Of a stretch of 9,107 nt of DNA, positions 1-7,148 are shown piece by piece (the stretch's first letter is position 1; each line of letters begins with the position of its first letter). Position numbers and translations under genes: made by a program. Source of the DNA: Pseudomonadota bacterium (GTDB lineage: Bacteria; Pseudomonadota; Gammaproteobacteria; Burkholderiales; Ferrovaceae); contig JAJYQG010000159.1 in assembly GCA_021794775.1 (NCBI GenBank), positions 1 through 9,107 on the forward strand, in the 5' to 3' direction. The notes beneath the pieces are model-generated. The model had not been told where the DNA came from, did not search any database, and worked only from the letters and a program-made list of their open reading frames with translations.

Positions 1-314
1 CCAGGATTGCCTCCTGCTGCGAGCACGCGTTGCAGTTCTCCTCCGGACACGATATCGAAACCGGCCCCGTGGCTTGCCAGAAGTCGCAGGATGGCTAGGT
101 TCGGATTGGCTTTGACCGCATAACAGATGAGCGAAGGCATGGAGGAAAAAGCATCCTGGTATAGCGTCAGGGCTGTTAGGATGGCGCGTTGCGAATAAAC
201 GTAGCATGGGGTGCCAAAGCGCTCGGCAATCTCGGTCAGAGACCCGTTTTCCAGCAGCAGATCAACCGGCAGCGTCGAACGCTGCAGTCCAAACGAAATC
301 AAGGCATCGCTCAT
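1..314 (-). CDS. lysA: Diaminopimelate decarboxylase, N-terminal part (runs off left edge)
   Basis: The first 104 residues of a PLP-dependent decarboxylase that converts meso-diaminopimelate to L-lysine and CO2, the last step of lysine biosynthesis in the cytosol. The fragment reads [10 protein letters not shown]..., then FGTPCYVYS near residue 37, then CYAVKANPN near residues 66-74, where the Lys is the residue that binds PLP in this fold-type III (alanine racemase-like) family. It continues with GFDIVSGGELQRVLAAGG, another hallmark of LysA. The rest of the barrel and the C-terminal domain lie outside the window. The ATG at 314-312 overlaps the lptM stop as ATGA, and only a weak GGA-rich ribosome site precedes it, so translational coupling to lptM is likely (inference). 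Close relatives such as SpeA or NspC are less likely because the N-terminal motif pattern and the lptM neighbour both fit LysA. Confidence 0.95.
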   Translation of the reverse strand, partial: MSDALISFGLQRSTLPVDLLLENGSLTEIAERFGTPCYVYSQRAILTALTLYQDAFSSMPSLICYAVKANPNLAILRLLASHGAGFDIVSGGELQRVLAAGGNP

Positions 315-481
315 GGGGTTCCAGATCCAGTAGGGGAAGGTGCTGGGGGTGATGGTGTTGAGGGACCTGGATTGGCGGCGGGAGGCTTGCTGGCGGGTGG
401 GAGGTACAGAACACCCTTGAGGCCGCAGCCCGATAGCATCATGCCGATCAGCATCAGAAAGGTCAGGCGCTTAGTCGTCAC
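311..481 (-). CDS. lptM: Small lipoprotein of the LptM (YifL/LppL) type
   Basis: A 56-residue predicted lipoprotein. From the GTG at 481-479 it reads [10 protein letters not shown]..., with a short basic N-terminus, a hydrophobic stretch and the lipobox LSGC (Cys at residue 19), followed by [10 protein letters not shown] and a tail rich in Pro, Ser and Ala. The pattern CGLKG-x-LYxPP is the signature of LptM, which in E. coli helps the LPS translocon LptD/LptE mature in the outer membrane (established for E. coli, inferred here). E. coli has Pro where this protein has Val. The GTG start is chosen because TCCT at 490-493 reads AGGA on the coding strand, 8 bases upstream, and because it gives a normal signal peptide. 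A longer in-frame ATG reading would run far into argH and bury the signal peptide. The gene overlaps argH by 11 bases and lysA by 4, so the three are probably co-transcribed. Confidence 0.88.
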   Translation of the reverse strand: MTTKRLTFLMLIGMMLSGCGLKGVLYLPPASKPPAANPGPSTPSPPAPSPTGSGTP

Positions 482-1871
482 AGGCCATGTCCTGTCGCTT
501 GGCGGCAATTGCAGCCCGTATTCGGGCAGGAGCTGTGCCCCCGGGGATGTCACGACTTGCCATGGAACCTTCCAGGGTGAGTACTGCGTGGATGTCGCCC
601 TCAATCCGCGACGAGAAAGATTGCAGTACTTCCAGGGACAGATCGGCCAGATCGCAGCCTTGCTCCTCGGCATGTCGCACGGCACGGGCCACGATTTCAT
701 GGGCATCACGAAAAGGAATGCCCTTCTTTACCAGATAGTCGGCGAGGTCCGTCGCTGTGGCAAAACCTTCCAGTGCAGCGCGGCGCATAGCATCGGCATT
801 GACCGTGATGTCTCCCATCATGTCGGTGTAAAGACGCAGGGTACGCGACAGGGTATCTACCGTGTCGAACAAGGGTTCCTTATCTTCCTGGTTATCTTTG
901 TTATACGCCAGCGGTTGACCTTTCATGAGGGTCAAGAGCGCGACCAAATGGCCGGTGACGCGGCCAGTTTTGCCGCGCACCAGTTCTGGAACGTCTGGAT
1001 TGCGTTTTTGGGGCATGATGGAGGACCCGGTGCAGAAAGCATCACCAATACGCACAAAATTGAAGCGTGGGCTCATCCAGAGGATCAGCTCTTCGGAAAG
1101 ACGCGACAAATGGGTCATGACCAGTGCGGCGGCAGCGCAGAACTCGATGGCGAAGTCACGGTCGGATACAGCATCCAGCGAGTTGTCGCAAAGACCTTCA
1201 AACGCCAGAAGTTGAGCCACCCGCTCGCGCTTCAGAGGATAGCTGGTGCCTGCCAAGGCCGCAGCTCCGAGAGGCAAGCGGTTGACACGGCGACGACAGT
1301 CCGCCAAACGCTGGTAATCGCGGGACAGCATTTCGACATAGGCCATCAGATGGTGGGCGAAAGAAACGGGCTGGGCCACCTGCAAATGGGTGAAGCCCGG
1401 CATGACGGTTTCCACATGTTTTTCGGCCAGGGTGAGCATGGCTGCCTGCAAAGCGCGCAGCTGTCGTCTTGAGTCGTCGATAGCATCGCGCAAGTAAAGC
1501 CGTATGTCGGTGGCTACCTGATCGTTGCGCGAGCGACCGGTATGCAGTCGCTTGCCCGCATCACCAATGCGCTCGGTAAGGCGTTTTTCGATGTTCAGAT
1601 GCACATCTTCATCGTGCAAATGCCAGACAAAACGTTCTTGACGAATTTCATCGGCAATCTCGCCAAGGCCTTGTTCGATGGCAACAAAATCTTCCGCCGA
1701 CAGGATGCCGATTTCAGAGAGCATGCGTGCGTGGGCCAGAGAACCACGGATATCGTGCAGCGCCAGGCGCTGATCGAACGATACGGAAGCGGTGTATTCC
1801 ATGACGGCATCGGCAACCGGTACGCTGAAGCGACCGGACCAAGTCTTGGGTACGGGATTGGGATGGGTCAT
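471..1871 (-). CDS. argH: Argininosuccinate lyase
   Basis: A 466-residue cytosolic enzyme that splits argininosuccinate into arginine and fumarate, the last step of arginine biosynthesis. It belongs to the fumarase/aspartase superfamily and would act as a homotetramer. Visible motifs are [13 protein letters not shown] (residues 110-122), [11 protein letters not shown] with the conserved Thr-His pair (about 161-162), and the superfamily signature [12 protein letters not shown] (282-293), whose second residue is the catalytic Ser (283). Length is normal for the family. The N-terminus WSGRF soon after the start (residues 11-15) is typical and supports the ATG at 1871. Its 3' end contains the start and ribosome site of lptM. 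A TATAAT box about 28 bases upstream suggests it heads the argH-lptM-lysA unit. The dense opposite-strand reading frames across this gene are shadows. Confidence 0.98.
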   Translation of the reverse strand: MTHPNPVPKTWSGRFSVPVADAVMEYTASVSFDQRLALHDIRGSLAHARMLSEIGILSAEDFVAIEQGLGEIADEIRQERFVWHLHDEDVHLNIEKRLTERIGDAGKRLHTGRSRNDQVATDIRLYLRDAIDDSRRQLRALQAAMLTLAEKHVETVMPGFTHLQVAQPVSFAHHLMAYVEMLSRDYQRLADCRRRVNRLPLGAAALAGTSYPLKRERVAQLLAFEGLCDNSLDAVSDRDFAIEFCAAAALVMTHLSRLSEELILWMSPRFNFVRIGDAFCTGSSIMPQKRNPDVPELVRGKTGRVTGHLVALLTLMKGQPLAYNKDNQEDKEPLFDTVDTLSRTLRLYTDMMGDITVNADAMRRAALEGFATATDLADYLVKKGIPFRDAHEIVARAVRHAEEQGCDLADLSLEVLQSFSSRIEGDIHAVLTLEGSMASRDIPGGTAPARIRAAIAAKRQDMACDD

Positions 1872-1898
1872 GGGATTCTCATCGATGGGTCAGACGTG

Positions 1899-1904
1899 AT
1901 TATA
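1899..1904 (-). promoter_or_regulatory. Probable -10 box of the argH-lptM-lysA promoter
   Basis: On the minus strand this is a perfect TATAAT, in the short gap between the groEL terminator and argH. It would start transcription near 1892, giving a leader of about 20 bases. No good TTGACA-like -35 lies 16-18 bases upstream (the best 18-spaced hexamer is TAACGG) and there is no extended -10 TG, so it may depend on an activator or be weak. The call rests on the perfect hexamer and its position. Confidence 0.5.
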
Positions 1905-1937
1905 AGGGAAGTCACGGGCGGGCCGTTAGAATGAAGA

Positions 1938-1968
1938 AACCCCCGCCGAGATGTTCCTGGCGGGGGTT
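1938..1968 (-). terminator. Rho-independent terminator of groESL
   Basis: A perfect 10-bp stem: AACCCCCGCC at 1938-1947 pairs with GGCGGGGGTT at 1959-1968, with an 11-base loop. Read on the minus strand it follows the groEL stop by about 40 bases, and the stem runs into a T-rich stretch (TTTCTTCATT). It ends the groESL transcript and separates it from argH, whose -10 box follows about 34 bases later. Confidence 0.85.
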
Positions 1969-2010
1969 GGACGTTACCTTCGTGCCGCCAAGGCGGCCCT
2001 CATAACGTGA

Positions 2011-3710
<1,700 letters not shown>

Positions 3711-3717
3711 AAAAAAG

Positions 3718-4008
3718 TTAGGCTTCGACGACGCCCATGACGTCTTCTTCGCGCATGACGAGCAACTCTTCGCCATTGACCTTGACGCTTTGTCCGGAAT
3801 ATTTTCCGAACAGTATGCGGTCGCCAACCTTGACTTCCAGTGCGCGCACGCTGCCATCTTCGAGCAGTTTGCCTTTGCCTACGGCCAGCACTTCACCCTG
3901 ATCGGGTTTTTCGGCGGCTGCATCGGGGATGACGATACCGGAAGCGGTCTTGCGCTCTTCTTCAAGGCGTTTGACAATGATGCGGTCATGCAAGGGGCGA
4001 ATTTTCAT
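3718..4008 (-). CDS. groES: Co-chaperonin GroES (Hsp10)
   Basis: A 96-residue protein that forms the seven-membered lid of GroEL. The N-terminus [14 protein letters not shown] is the classic family start. The mobile loop that contacts GroEL is visible as [14 protein letters not shown] (about residues 16-29), followed by [13 protein letters not shown] and [11 protein letters not shown], and it ends [10 protein letters not shown]. Length is normal. AGGAG within 4015-4020, about 7 bases before the ATG, supports the start. It is the first gene of groESL and is preceded by a CIRCE operator and a strong promoter. The leader is about 55 bases, most of its 5' end being the operator. Confidence 0.99.
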   Translation of the reverse strand: MKIRPLHDRIIVKRLEEERKTASGIVIPDAAAEKPDQGEVLAVGKGKLLEDGSVRALEVKVGDRILFGKYSGQSVKVNGEELLVMREEDVMGVVEA

Positions 4009-4041
4009 ACGAGGCTCCTGTTGGGTGTTTCGGGAAAAAAC

Positions 4042-4068
4042 TTAGCACTCGTGGAGTGCGAGTGCTAA
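4042..4068. promoter_or_regulatory. CIRCE operator (HrcA-binding site)
   Basis: A perfect inverted repeat, TTAGCACTC (4042-4050), nine-base spacer GTGGAGTGC, GAGTGCTAA (4060-4068). This is an exact match to the CIRCE consensus, the operator of the heat-shock repressor HrcA, which itself needs GroEL to stay active (known feedback loop). It overlaps the predicted groES start point near 4063 and would also sit 18-44 bases before the dacB start, so it could affect both directions. It predicts that hrcA is present elsewhere in the genome. Confidence 0.96.
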
Positions 4069-4069
4069 C

Positions 4070-4099
4070 AGTGTAAGGGCGACTCATGAGAATTTCAAG
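4070..4099 (-). promoter_or_regulatory. groESL promoter, sigma-70 type with sigma-32-like features
   Basis: On the minus strand TTGAAA (4093-4098) and TACACT (4070-4075) are separated by exactly 17 bases, a good housekeeping promoter. The -35 box extends to CTTGAAA (4093-4099), which is the RpoH (sigma-32) consensus, and CCCTTACA (4072-4079), 13 bases on, is a partial match to the sigma-32 -10 box. Transcription would start about 7 bases further on, inside CIRCE. The -35 box lies within codons 3-5 of the divergent dacB gene. The sigma-70 reading is solid; the sigma-32 reading is suggestive. Confidence 0.75.
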
Positions 4100-5654
4100 G
4101 GGCAAACGAAACGGAAAAGCTTCTGTTTTTGCCGAGTTTGTTCAGCATCGCAAAAAAACATGTCGAAATTATGGCGCTGCGGGTTTGATTTTGTTGGGTG
4201 GGATGCTGGCAACGTTTGCTGTCAGGGCAGCAGACAATTTGCCTGCTTCGGTGAGTGGTGCTTTGCGAGCTGCAGGCATCGAACAGAACGATGTTTCTTT
4301 CGAGGTGTGGGGGGTCGGAGAGGAGTATCCCCGTTTGACCTGGCGTTCGCGGGTGCCACGCAACCCCGCATCGGTCATGAAATTGCTCACGACGGGGTTG
4401 GCCCTGGAACAGTGGGGTCCGGCCAGAACCTGGCAAACGGTGGTGCGTCGTTCGCCCGTTGAGGGAAAAGCCGTGACGTTGGCTGTTGTCGGATCCGGTG
4501 ATCCTGATCTGACGCTGGCCCGCTGGGAAGGGCTATGGCGTCAGGTGTATCAGCAGGGAATGACGCACGTCGCGGATTTGCTGCTCGATGGCGCACAGTC
4601 GGAGGGGGTGACCGATGCCTTTGATGGGCAAGGTTTTCGTGCCTATAACGTGATTCCGACGTTTTTACAGGTGGACCAGCAAACTCAATGGTTGTGGGTT
4701 AGGCCAGGGAAACAGGGTGGGGATCCTGTTGAAATCTGGAGTGATTTCCCCTTTCCGCGTCAGCAATGGGTGAACCATGTGGTGACCCGAGCTGGCCCTT
4801 GCCCGTCGTTATGGCGCGAGGATTTGCATTATCGGATTCATGCATCTGGCGCTTCGCAGATTCTTGCGTCCCGGCCTTCTGCAGAACTGGATCGTGGTTT
4901 GGTGGTGGAATGGGCGGGTACGGTATCTCAGGCTTGCGGACCTCACGTTTGGGGTTTGTCATTGTTGACCAATGAAGGTTACTTGGCTGCGACCTTTGAG
5001 ACGCTGTGGCATGAACTGGGAGGGGATTGGGAAGGGGGGGTGCACAGTGCGTCGGCGGACGCTGCCTGGACTGAAGTCGCGTTGACCGAATCCCGTCCCC
5101 TGGAGGAGATTCTCATGGACATGAACCGCAACAGCAACAATGTGATGGCGCGTATGTTGCTGCGTGATCTGGTTCAGGACTCCGCGGTTGCGACGGCTGG
5201 CAGTTCTTCCTGCGACAGCCAGTGCGTGGTGCGCGCCATGTTGCGCCAGAGAGGTCTCGATTTTCCGGAGTTGGTGCTGGACAATGGGGCCGGGTTGTCG
5301 CGCCGGTCAAGCATTTCGGTCGACAGTTTGGTTCGATGGCTCAAGTGGATGCAGGAGAACAGCCGCTACGGCCGGGAATTTGCCGTGACTTTGCCTGAGG
5401 CGGGTATCGAGGGGACGGTGAAGCAGGGGCTTGAGGAACTTCGAGGCAAGAGGTTCCGTCTCAAGAGTGGCACGCTGAATGGGGTTAAGGGGGTTGCGGG
5501 CTATGGACGCGATGCGGAAGGGCATGAGGTCGTGCTGGCGTTGCTGGTCAATGGCGCACATGCGGAACGGGCAGGAGCTGTGGAACGTGCCCTGCTGCGA
5601 TGGATTTCGAGTGAGTCCAAAATGCCACAGCCTGGGTCACGGCTTGCGGAATAA
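4086..5654 (+). CDS. dacB: D-alanyl-D-alanine carboxypeptidase/endopeptidase, PBP4 (DacB) family
   Basis: A 522-residue periplasmic penicillin-binding protein, MEROPS family S13. It removes terminal D-Ala from peptidoglycan stem peptides or cuts D-Ala-mDAP cross-links. All three active-site motifs are present: SVMK (96-99, nucleophile Ser96), SNN (350-352) and KSG (460-462). The family's large insert domain lies between the first two. A signal peptide is clear: a basic stretch HRKKTCRN, a hydrophobic core AAGLILLGGMLATFA and a likely cut after VRA (about residue 48). The n-region is unusually long, about 30 residues, but no later ATG, GTG or TTG gives an intact signal, and AAGGG 6 bases upstream supports this start. 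E. coli PBP4 is about 477 residues, so this protein is somewhat longer. It is divergent from groES. No convincing promoter of its own is visible, and its upstream region is the groE operator. Confidence 0.93.
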   Translation: MRISRGKRNGKASVFAEFVQHRKKTCRNYGAAGLILLGGMLATFAVRAADNLPASVSGALRAAGIEQNDVSFEVWGVGEEYPRLTWRSRVPRNPASVMKLLTTGLALEQWGPARTWQTVVRRSPVEGKAVTLAVVGSGDPDLTLARWEGLWRQVYQQGMTHVADLLLDGAQSEGVTDAFDGQGFRAYNVIPTFLQVDQQTQWLWVRPGKQGGDPVEIWSDFPFPRQQWVNHVVTRAGPCPSLWREDLHYRIHASGASQILASRPSAELDRGLVVEWAGTVSQACGPHVWGLSLLTNEGYLAATFETLWHELGGDWEGGVHSASADAAWTEVALTESRPLEEILMDMNRNSNNVMARMLLRDLVQDSAVATAGSSSCDSQCVVRAMLRQRGLDFPELVLDNGAGLSRRSSISVDSLVRWLKWMQENSRYGREFAVTLPEAGIEGTVKQGLEELRGKRFRLKSGTLNGVKGVAGYGRDAEGHEVVLALLVNGAHAERAGAVERALLRWISSESKMPQPGSRLAE

Positions 5655-5734
5655 GTTGCGCGGTAGCGGGAAATGCTCCTAGCATATCAAGCGTGGGATT
5701 TCCGTGCGTTATGTCGAGTATCCCGGTCTGTGGC

Positions 5735-5740
5735 AGGAGG
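5735..5740 (+). promoter_or_regulatory. Strong ribosome binding site of the small barrel gene
   Basis: A consensus AGGAGG seven bases before the ATG at 5748. It fixes the start of a gene with no recognised family and indicates efficient translation. The rest of the 93-base gap after dacB holds only a weak TTGCGC / TAGCAT promoter candidate (5656-5661 and 5680-5685, 18-base spacing) and no terminator, so read-through from dacB is possible. Confidence 0.7.
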
Positions 5741-5747
5741 CTGAACG

Positions 5748-6245
5748 ATGAAAAACCTGATCAAAGGAGCGTGGCTCTTGGTGGTGGCGTGGCCTGTCGT
5801 GGCTCAGGATACCGCAGGTTGGTTCACGGGTATCAGCGCTGCGCCCTATACGATCCAGTGGGATACCGAATTGGCCCCGGAAGGCAGCGCATTGTCCAGC
5901 CATTTGCGAAGCCAGGGACTTGGGGGCAGCGATACCCAAGGATTGTCACGGAGCCTGGTTCTGGGCAGCACGGGAACCATTCCCCTGGGCAATCGCTGGG
6001 CGTTGAGTGGAAGCCTGGCGAGCATTCGTAATGAAGGGCTCAATTTGCAGGGCGCTTCTCCCTCTTCGTCTCTTGGGTTGTACGATGCCATCCCCTACAC
6101 CATGACGGGTCTGGGCATGCATTACTCATTGACGCACAGTTTGCAGTTCAATGGAGGCTGGGATCACTACCAGCTGAACTACAATCGCATCAATGGCAAC
6201 GCCAATATCGATCTACTGTCGCTGGGATTGCGTTACGGTTTCTGA
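5748..6245 (+). CDS. Predicted small outer-membrane beta-barrel protein, unknown family
   Basis: A 165-residue protein of no family I recognise. It starts with a signal peptide: MKNLIKG, a hydrophobic core AWLLVVAWPVV, and a probable cut after PVVA, before QDT. The mature part of about 146 residues has alternating polar and hydrophobic segments with girdle aromatics: GWFTGISAAPYTIQW, SRSLVLGSTGTIPL, RWALSGSLASI, MTGLGMHYSL, LQFNGGWDHYQLNYN and IDLLSLGLRYGF. It ends in Phe with Tyr two residues before, the typical C-terminal signal recognised by the BAM complex. Size fits an 8-stranded barrel of the OmpX/OmpA type. It has no Cys, no lipobox and no catalytic triad that I can identify; a PagL/PagP-like enzyme is not supported. 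It is real by signal peptide, C-terminus and ribosome site. It lies downstream of dacB in the same direction and converges on ubiA with a 36-base gap. Confidence 0.8.
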   Translation: MKNLIKGAWLLVVAWPVVAQDTAGWFTGISAAPYTIQWDTELAPEGSALSSHLRSQGLGGSDTQGLSRSLVLGSTGTIPLGNRWALSGSLASIRNEGLNLQGASPSSSLGLYDAIPYTMTGLGMHYSLTHSLQFNGGWDHYQLNYNRINGNANIDLLSLGLRYGF

Positions 6246-6281
6246 CCCAAAGCGTATCAGCGCCATGCTGGGCGCAGATGT

Positions 6282-7145
6282 TCACGGCGTTCCGTTCAAC
6301 GTCAGAACGAGGCCCGCAAAAATGCTGGCTCCGAACCAGTTGTTGTGGAGGAAAGCGTGGAAGCACGCTTGGCGCTCGCGGTTGCGGATCAACCAAAGGT
6401 GGTAGCCTGCTATCCCGGCCGCAAGGGCAAGGGAAGCGAAGTACACGGGGTGCAGGTGAGCCAGGAGGCCGACATGGGCCAGCAGGGCTAGGCTTGTCCC
6501 GTAACAGATCATAACGCCGCGCACGTCCCATGACCCCAACAGCAGCGCACTGGAATGGATGCCCAGATGGCGGTCATCGTCGCGATCTACCATGGCGTAT
6601 TCGGTGTCATAGGCGAGGGTCCAGAACAGGTTGGCGGCCATCAGCCACCACGCTTGAACGGGGACATGGCCGGTTTGTGCTGCCCAGGCCATCGGGATGC
6701 CAAAACCAAACGCAATGCCAAGGTAAGCTTGAGGCAAGGGAAAAAAACGCTTGGTGAGAGGGTAGCTTCCGGCCAGGAACAAAGCCGGAAGTGATAAGAC
6801 CAAGGTCAAGGTATTGCGCGTCAGCACCAGAAAAAAAGCCAGCATACTGAGGCCGATGGCCAGCAGAATGGCTTCCTTGACGCTGACCTCGCCAGTGGCC
6901 AGAGGGCGTTCACGGGTACGTTCGACATGGCCGTCGATATGTCGGTCAGCCAGATCGTTGGCCACGCAGCCGGCCGAACGCATCAACCAGGTTCCAGCGA
7001 CGAAGACAAGCAGGTTGGCGAAAGACGGGCGGCCTGCGCTGGCCAGCCAAAGGGCCCATAGGGTGGGCCAGAGCAACAGCAAGGCGCCAATCGGTTTGTT
7101 CATGCGCGCCAGACGGAGGTAGGCCGACCATTTGAGACGGGTCAT
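6282..7145 (-). CDS. ubiA: 4-hydroxybenzoate polyprenyltransferase
   Basis: A 287-residue inner-membrane enzyme that attaches the polyprenyl tail to 4-hydroxybenzoate in ubiquinone synthesis. Both Asp-rich motifs that bind Mg-diphosphate are intact: NDLADRHID (63-71) and YDTEYAMVDRDDD (179-191). The start NKPIGALLLLWPTLWAL (residues 16-32) and the motif RERPLATGEV are typical of proteobacterial UbiA. Multiple hydrophobic segments fit the usual 8-9 transmembrane helices. The ATG lies only three bases after the recG stop and has no visible Shine-Dalgarno sequence, so its translation probably depends on ribosomes finishing recG (inference). Menaquinone MenA and other UbiA-superfamily enzymes are less likely because the match to E. 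coli UbiA is close along the whole length. Confidence 0.96.
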   Translation of the reverse strand: MTRLKWSAYLRLARMNKPIGALLLLWPTLWALWLASAGRPSFANLLVFVAGTWLMRSAGCVANDLADRHIDGHVERTRERPLATGEVSVKEAILLAIGLSMLAFFLVLTRNTLTLVLSLPALFLAGSYPLTKRFFPLPQAYLGIAFGFGIPMAWAAQTGHVPVQAWWLMAANLFWTLAYDTEYAMVDRDDDRHLGIHSSALLLGSWDVRGVMICYGTSLALLAHVGLLAHLHPVYFASLALAAGIAGYHLWLIRNRERQACFHAFLHNNWFGASIFAGLVLTLNGTP

Positions 7146-7148
7146 CGA

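Noticed and set aside
311..709. Longer ATG-started version of the lptM frame.
   Set aside because: It would overlap argH by more than 200 bases and place the signal peptide and lipobox in the middle of the protein. The GTG at 481 has a proper ribosome site and a normal lipoprotein N-terminus.
189..1472. Long plus-strand reading frame (427 codons) opposite argH, lptM and lysA.
   Set aside because: It lies antisense to three well-recognised genes, has no family resemblance and no ribosome site, and its composition is that of a codon-shadow frame.
3971..3976. Perfect TTGACA on the plus strand inside groES, considered as the dacB -35 box.
   Set aside because: No acceptable -10 hexamer lies 15-19 bases downstream, and the site is within conserved groES codons.
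5673..5684. Small inverted repeat around TGCT / AGCA after dacB.
   Set aside because: Four to five base pairs with a tiny loop and no U-run; expected by chance.
6260..6275. Short inverted repeat GCGCC / GGCGC between the barrel gene and ubiA, considered as a shared terminator.
   Set aside because: The stem is only five base pairs and there is no U-run on either strand; it is too weak to call.
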